Origin: Lachnospiraceae bacterium
GTDB lineage: Bacteria; Bacillota; Clostridia; Lachnospirales; Lachnospiraceae
DNA: 64,000 nt
Assembly: GCA_910575075.1 (NCBI GenBank)
Contig: CAJTCY010000009.1
Coordinates: 62,001 to 126,000 of the forward strand
Direction: 5' to 3'
The position numbers and the translations under genes are program-made. Positions 60,580 to 64,000 of the stretch are shown piece after piece. How positions within the stretch are numbered: position 1 is the stretch's first letter; the number at the start of each line of letters is the position of its first letter. The notes below the pieces were generated by a model. It did no database searches. It was not told where the DNA came from and worked only from the letters and a program-made list of their open reading frames with translations.

Positions 60580-61887
60580 ATGAGAACTTATGAAGAAATT
60601 GTGGAATTCATTTTGGAAATTCCTAAATTTACAAAAAAAAATAATTTGCAACATACCAGAATACTGTTGGAACGGCTGGGAAATCCCCAGGAGAAATTTC
60701 AGGTAATTCATGTGGCGGGAAGTAACGGAAAGGGAAGCGTCTGTGCCTGTATTGACAGTGTGCTGCGCCAGGCAGGGAAAAAAACAGGTATGTTTACTTC
60801 TCCGCATCTGGTATTCATGGAAGAAAGGTTTGTTGTAGAAGGAAAGCCCTGTGACAGAGATCTTTTTGTAAAAGCAGCAGAGCAGGTGGCAAAGGCAGCA
60901 GAAGATATGCTGCAGAAAGGGCTGCCTTATCCAACGTTTTTTGAATATATTTTCGCAATGGGCATGATAATTTTTGCAGAACAGCAGGTGGAATATGCTG
61001 TTCTGGAGACGGGGCTGGGAGGCAGGCTGGATGCTACAAATGTGGTAAAACAGCCTGTTCTCACTGTGATAACCTCAATCAGCCTGGAACATACAGAAAT
61101 TCTGGGACATACCATTTCTGAAATTGCTTCGGAGAAAGCAGGGATATTAAAAAAGCATGTTCCGGCAGTATATGACGCTTCATTGCCAAAGGTGCGTACA
61201 GTAATTGAAAATTATGCATCCAGTCTGGAGTGTCCCCTGTACCCTGTCTTTCCCAGTGAGATTAAGATTTTATTAAACAATGGAAAAAAGATTGCATTTT
61301 CTTATGATTCTGGTTATGATATTACTGAGCTGGAGATACCGTTTGCAGCGCCTTATCAGGTTGGAAACGCAGCTCTTGCCCTGCGGGCGGTGCAGTGCCT
61401 GATGAAAAACGATTGTATATCCAAACAGGCAGTCCGCCAGGGATTTGCTCAGGTGAAATGGAAAGGCAGAATGCAGCAGGCAGATACAGAGGTGTATTTT
61501 GACGGAGCGCATAATTTGGAGGGAATTGAAAAATTTCTGGAGGCGGCAGCTCTGATCAGCAAAAACCCGGCAGTTTTGCTGTTCTCCATGGTGAAGGAAA
61601 AGGATTACCTGCATGCGGCAGACCGTCTGCTTGCCGAGAGGAACTGGGAAGAGATTATTCTGACTACAGTTCCGGGAATACGGGGAATTGACGCCGGAGA
61701 TCTGGCAGAGATTTTTGAAAAAAAAGCGAAAGAGAGACAGGACACCGTCAAGATTACAGAAATCGGAGAGATTGAGGCAGCATATGCCTATGCCTTGTCG
61801 GTTAAAAAAACAGGACAGGTTCTGTTTTGTGCAGGTTCTCTCTATCTTATAGGTGAATTAGAACGAATAACAGGAGGTATGTCATGA
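60580..61887 (+). CDS. folC: Dihydrofolate / folylpolyglutamate synthase
   Basis: 435 residues. Adds glutamate to dihydropteroate or folates with ATP. Motifs are the P-loop HVAGSNGKGSVCACIDSVL, TSPHLVFMEERF, LETGLGGRLDATNV, TSISLEHTEILGHTISEIASEKAGI (in two parts) and FDGAHNLEGIEKF. GAAGGGA precedes the ATG at 60580. The gene ends in ATGTCATGA, where the next small gene starts, so the two are translationally coupled. Confidence 0.95.
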   Translation: MRTYEEIVEFILEIPKFTKKNNLQHTRILLERLGNPQEKFQVIHVAGSNGKGSVCACIDSVLRQAGKKTGMFTSPHLVFMEERFVVEGKPCDRDLFVKAAEQVAKAAEDMLQKGLPYPTFFEYIFAMGMIIFAEQQVEYAVLETGLGGRLDATNVVKQPVLTVITSISLEHTEILGHTISEIASEKAGILKKHVPAVYDASLPKVRTVIENYASSLECPLYPVFPSEIKILLNNGKKIAFSYDSGYDITELEIPFAAPYQVGNAALALRAVQCLMKNDCISKQAVRQGFAQVKWKGRMQQADTEVYFDGAHNLEGIEKFLEAAALISKNPAVLLFSMVKEKDYLHAADRLLAERNWEEIILTTVPGIRGIDAGDLAEIFEKKAKERQDTVKITEIGEIEAAYAYALSVKKTGQVLFCAGSLYLIGELERITGGMS

Positions 61888-62027
61888 TTGACTTTGAAGA
61901 AGAATTAAAGAAATTTAAGCCCAGCTTGGAAGTGGAAGAGGCAGAGGACGCCATATATGACAGGGATTTAACGGATATGACAGATATTATGCAGGAAATT
62001 TTAAGAGAAGCAAGACAACATCGTTAG
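61884..62027 (+). CDS. 47-residue conserved-type acidic protein
   Basis: A short gene starting at 61884 in the ATGA overlap with folC, with CAGGAGGTAT upstream. The product is MIDFEEELKKFKPSLEVEEA, then EDAIYDRDLTDMTDIMQEIL, ending REARQHR. It is acidic and probably helical, with no signal or membrane segment. The coupling to folC, the strong ribosome site and the 19-base gap to the TPR gene argue that it is expressed. I cannot assign a function; too short for standard gene finders. Confidence 0.75.
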   Translation: MIDFEEELKKFKPSLEVEEAEDAIYDRDLTDMTDIMQEILREARQHR

Positions 62028-62046
62028 TGAGTGAGGAAGGAATAAT

Positions 62047-63366
62047 ATGGATTCTTATAATAAAATTATTCGCTTGTCAAATACCCTGTACAATGACGGA
62101 TTGAGAAGAGCAGGCGTCAGAGATTTGTCCGGAGCAGCAGAATCTCTGCGGAAGAGCCTGAGATTGTATAAGGCAAATATCCCGGCAAGAAATCTTTTGG
62201 GGCTGGTCTATTTTGAAATGGGAGAGGTGGTAGACGCTTTAAGTGAATGGGTGATCAGCCGCAGTCTTCAGCCAGAAGATAATCCGGCGGAACAGTATCT
62301 GGAAGCGATACAGTCTAATCGTTCCAGGCTGAGTTCTGTGAATCAGACCATTAAGAAATATAATCAGGCATTGCTTTATTGCCAGCAGAACAGCAGAGAC
62401 CTCGCTATTATCCAGTTAAAAAAGATCCTTGCCTCAAATCCCGGTTTGATTAAGGGGCATCAGCTTCTTGCGCTTTTGTATATGCAGGAAAATAAATACG
62501 AACTTGCCAAGAAAGAACTTGTGGCAGCAGCAAAAATTGATAACAGTAATATTACTACGCTCAGATATCTGCAGGAGGTAGACCAGCATCTGCAGAAAGG
62601 GGCGTCTTCTGGAAAAAGCAGTCATCGAAAAAAAGAAAATACAGCCTCTTATCAGAGCGGAAATGATGTGATTATTCAGCCCACGAATTTTAAAGATACT
62701 TCTCCGGTAATGACCATATTAAATCTGGTAATCGGTGTGGTGATCGGCATATTGATTACCTGGTTTCTTATCACTCCCAATGTGCGCCAGAGCGCCATAT
62801 CAGACGCGCGTAAGGCGGAATTGGAGGCAAATAATGAATTGACCAGCCGTACACAGGAAATCAAGGGACTGGAGCAGGAAATCGACAAGCTGAATAAACA
62901 GATTAAGCAGATGGAAGGCAAATCCGATGACAGCCAGAAAATTATTGACAACTATGAACAGCTTCTGGCAGTGTATGAGGCTTTTTCACAGCAGAATATT
63001 CAGGCGGCAGGCGACAGTATCGGAAATGTCGACCAGAATTTACTGGGAACCCAGGCAAAAGCAATGTATAACACCCTGAGCGCTCAGGTAAACGAGCAGT
63101 ATATTGCAGCCGTTTACCAGCAGGCGGAGCAGGATTACAACAGCAGAAAATTCCAGGAGGCAGTCACTGGGCTGGAAAAAGTGGTTCAGGTGGAGGAAGA
63201 TTATCAGGATGGATATGCAGTTTACTATCTTGCACAGTCTTACCGGCAGATTGGAGACGCGGAAAATGCCAAGAAGTATTACCAGCGTATGGTGGAACTG
63301 CACCCGGGGACTCAGCGTGCAAGGGCTTCCCAGCGGTATCTGGATGAATTGAACCAACAGCCTTAA
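62047..63366 (+). CDS. TPR-repeat membrane protein
   Basis: 439 residues. N-terminal TPR-like helices (about 1-180: SAAESLRKSLRLYKANIPAR, NLLGLVYFEMGEVVDALSEW, IKGHQLLALLYMQENKYELA), a polar linker, one membrane helix (about 221-243: ILNLVIGVVIGILITWFL), a coiled coil outside or inside (about 250-305), then more TPR units (about 345-435: FQEAVTGLEKVVQVEE, YYLAQSYRQIGDAENAKKYY). Topology is uncertain. It probably serves as a scaffold in envelope processes. It is common in Lachnospiraceae after folC; function unknown. Confidence 0.85.
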   Translation: MDSYNKIIRLSNTLYNDGLRRAGVRDLSGAAESLRKSLRLYKANIPARNLLGLVYFEMGEVVDALSEWVISRSLQPEDNPAEQYLEAIQSNRSRLSSVNQTIKKYNQALLYCQQNSRDLAIIQLKKILASNPGLIKGHQLLALLYMQENKYELAKKELVAAAKIDNSNITTLRYLQEVDQHLQKGASSGKSSHRKKENTASYQSGNDVIIQPTNFKDTSPVMTILNLVIGVVIGILITWFLITPNVRQSAISDARKAELEANNELTSRTQEIKGLEQEIDKLNKQIKQMEGKSDDSQKIIDNYEQLLAVYEAFSQQNIQAAGDSIGNVDQNLLGTQAKAMYNTLSAQVNEQYIAAVYQQAEQDYNSRKFQEAVTGLEKVVQVEEDYQDGYAVYYLAQSYRQIGDAENAKKYYQRMVELHPGTQRARASQRYLDELNQQP

Positions 63367-63390
63367 ATTGAATCATTAAGAATGTATACG

Positions 63391-63419
63391 AAAGACGTCA
63401 TATATTATGGCGTCTTTTT
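63391..63419 (+). terminator. Intrinsic terminator after the TPR gene
   Basis: AAAGACGTCA pairs with TGGCGTCTTT around TATATTA, followed by TTT. Confidence 0.85.
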
Positions 63420-63420
63420 T

Positions 63421-63563
63421 ATCTTAGTAGGAAAGACCTTGTCACGCTAAAGCGTAAAAGTGTCTTCCTATAAGATAAAAAACAATTATGCACAGTTCGC
63501 GGAGAAGAAGTTGCTGCTTCGCAGCCCGCTCACGCGCGGAGAATGCGTAAAACGCATTCTTTA
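63421..63563 (+). repeat. Dispersed structured element, copy 6
   Basis: ATCTTAGTAGGAAAGAC pairs with GTCTTCCTATAAGAT with single-base bulges; the inner stem is CACGC-TAAA-GCGTA. The tail from CAATTATGCACAG to GCATTCT is nearly identical to copy 2, with the final stem GAATGCG-TAAAA-CGCATTC. It lies between a terminator and the ribosome site of spoIIAA. Confidence 0.85.
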
Positions 63564-63583
63564 TTATGAAAGGAAGGAAAGTT

Positions 63584-63889
63584 ATGGAACACAATTATGA
63601 AAAGGAATATGGGTGCCTGATTTTGAAAATGCCGGCGGAGCTGGACCATCATCAGGCAGAATTTCTGAAAGAAGAGGCGGATGAGCTTCTGATGAAATAT
63701 CCAGTGCGCAGCCTGATATTTGATTTTACAGATACTTATTTTATGGACAGTTCTGGAATTGGGGTTATCATTGGGAGGTGTAAAAACGTGCGTTTTTCCG
63801 GGGGATATGTAAAGGCTGTCCATTTAAATGAACAGATAAGCCGTATATTTCAGCTTTCGGGTTTGATGAAGATCATAGAAGTGGAATAA
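63584..63889 (+). CDS. spoIIAA: Anti-sigma F factor antagonist
   Basis: 101 residues from the ATG at 63584, preceded by AAGGAAGGAAAG (an in-frame ATG at 63566 would place that site inside the gene). STAS domain with FDFTDTYFMDSSGIGVIIGR; Ser57 is the residue phosphorylated by SpoIIAB. Unphosphorylated SpoIIAA frees sigma F in the forespore. Followed 25 bases later by spoIIAB, the standard operon order spoIIAA-spoIIAB-sigF. Clear evidence that the host forms spores or descends from a spore former. Confidence 0.95.
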   Translation: MEHNYEKEYGCLILKMPAELDHHQAEFLKEEADELLMKYPVRSLIFDFTDTYFMDSSGIGVIIGRCKNVRFSGGYVKAVHLNEQISRIFQLSGLMKIIEVE

Positions 63890-63914
63890 ACAAGGGGAAT
63901 AGAAGGAGGATTTT

Positions 63915-64000
63915 ATGGAACATTTAAGAAACGAGATGAAGATGGAATTTCTTGCCGTATCTTCTAATGAGGGATTTGCGAGAGTTGCTGTGGGGGCATT
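63915..64000 (+). CDS. spoIIAB: Anti-sigma F factor, 5' part
   Basis: Only the first 28 codons are in the window (MEHLRNEMKMEFLAVSSNEG, FARVAVGA), which match the conserved start of SpoIIAB (NEMKLEFLS..NEGFARVAV). AGAAGGAGGA precedes the ATG at 63915. SpoIIAB is a serine kinase that binds sigma F and phosphorylates SpoIIAA. The gene runs off the right edge. Confidence 0.93.
   Translation, partial: MEHLRNEMKMEFLAVSSNEGFARVAVGA

Overview
The window reads as chromosomal DNA of a spore-forming, low-to-moderate GC Clostridia, most likely Lachnospiraceae. This rests on spoIIAA followed by the start of spoIIAB at the right edge, strong AGGAGG ribosome binding sites, Firmicutes-type LCP proteins, an RF2 gene with the +1 frameshift site, a pyruvate kinase with the extra C-terminal PEP-utiliser domain, and paralogues typical of gut Lachnospiraceae (DUF975, DUF4190, TPR proteins, the short gene after folC). 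The species cannot be fixed from sequence alone. Most genes lie on the + strand.

Layout. 1-1787: the 3' part of purD and an AIM24-family gene. 1953-7430: a vanG-type D-Ala:D-Ser cluster (response regulator, sensor kinase, VanG-like ligase, then a serine racemase split into separate membrane and racemase genes); no vanXY or vanY is present. 7759-23583: a cell-envelope block with two LCP ligases, a secreted Fn3 protein, a membrane GGDEF protein, a large amidase and a glucosaminidase both with Fn3 repeats, three glycosyltransferase genes and a polyprenyl-phosphate sugar transferase. 23686-32081: glmS, GtrA-like, HtrA, carbamate kinase, pyruvate kinase and a lipoprotein amidase. 32215-36192: TetR, AlkD, an ArsR/SdpI pair and prfB, with a 280-bp inverted-repeat element flanked by a 12-bp direct repeat between alkD and sdpI. 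36193-39061: an ACT-domain regulator, homoserine dehydrogenase and an apgM-like protein proposed in this family to act as homoserine kinase.

39113-50150 is the accessory, partly decayed part: an AT-rich AbiH-family defence gene, a wrecked BlaR1-type gene, a DUF2752 gene divergent from a run with two small HExxH proteins (DUF4157 and SprA-related) and PepSY-like, DUF975 and DUF4190 genes, a tRNA-Leu, a truncated P-loop kinase, a frameshifted Ig-like surface protein with a 53-bp tandem duplication, two small candidate genes, a GH18/LysM gene, a 167-bp inverted-repeat element and an Rpn-type nuclease remnant. 50263-64000 returns to housekeeping: pta, an RND-type exporter with its TetR regulator and a clear operator, valS, a FapA-type protein, folC plus a 47-aa gene, a TPR protein and the spoIIA operon.

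The most notable non-coding signal is a dispersed family of structured intergenic elements (six copies seen, all in the same orientation). Their outer stems keep pairing although the arm sequences change from copy to copy. Four copies end in a terminator-like hairpin. The best candidates for new biology are this family, the PhoB-like 11-bp operator repeats before vanG in a cluster lacking vanXY, and the small-metallopeptidase cluster.
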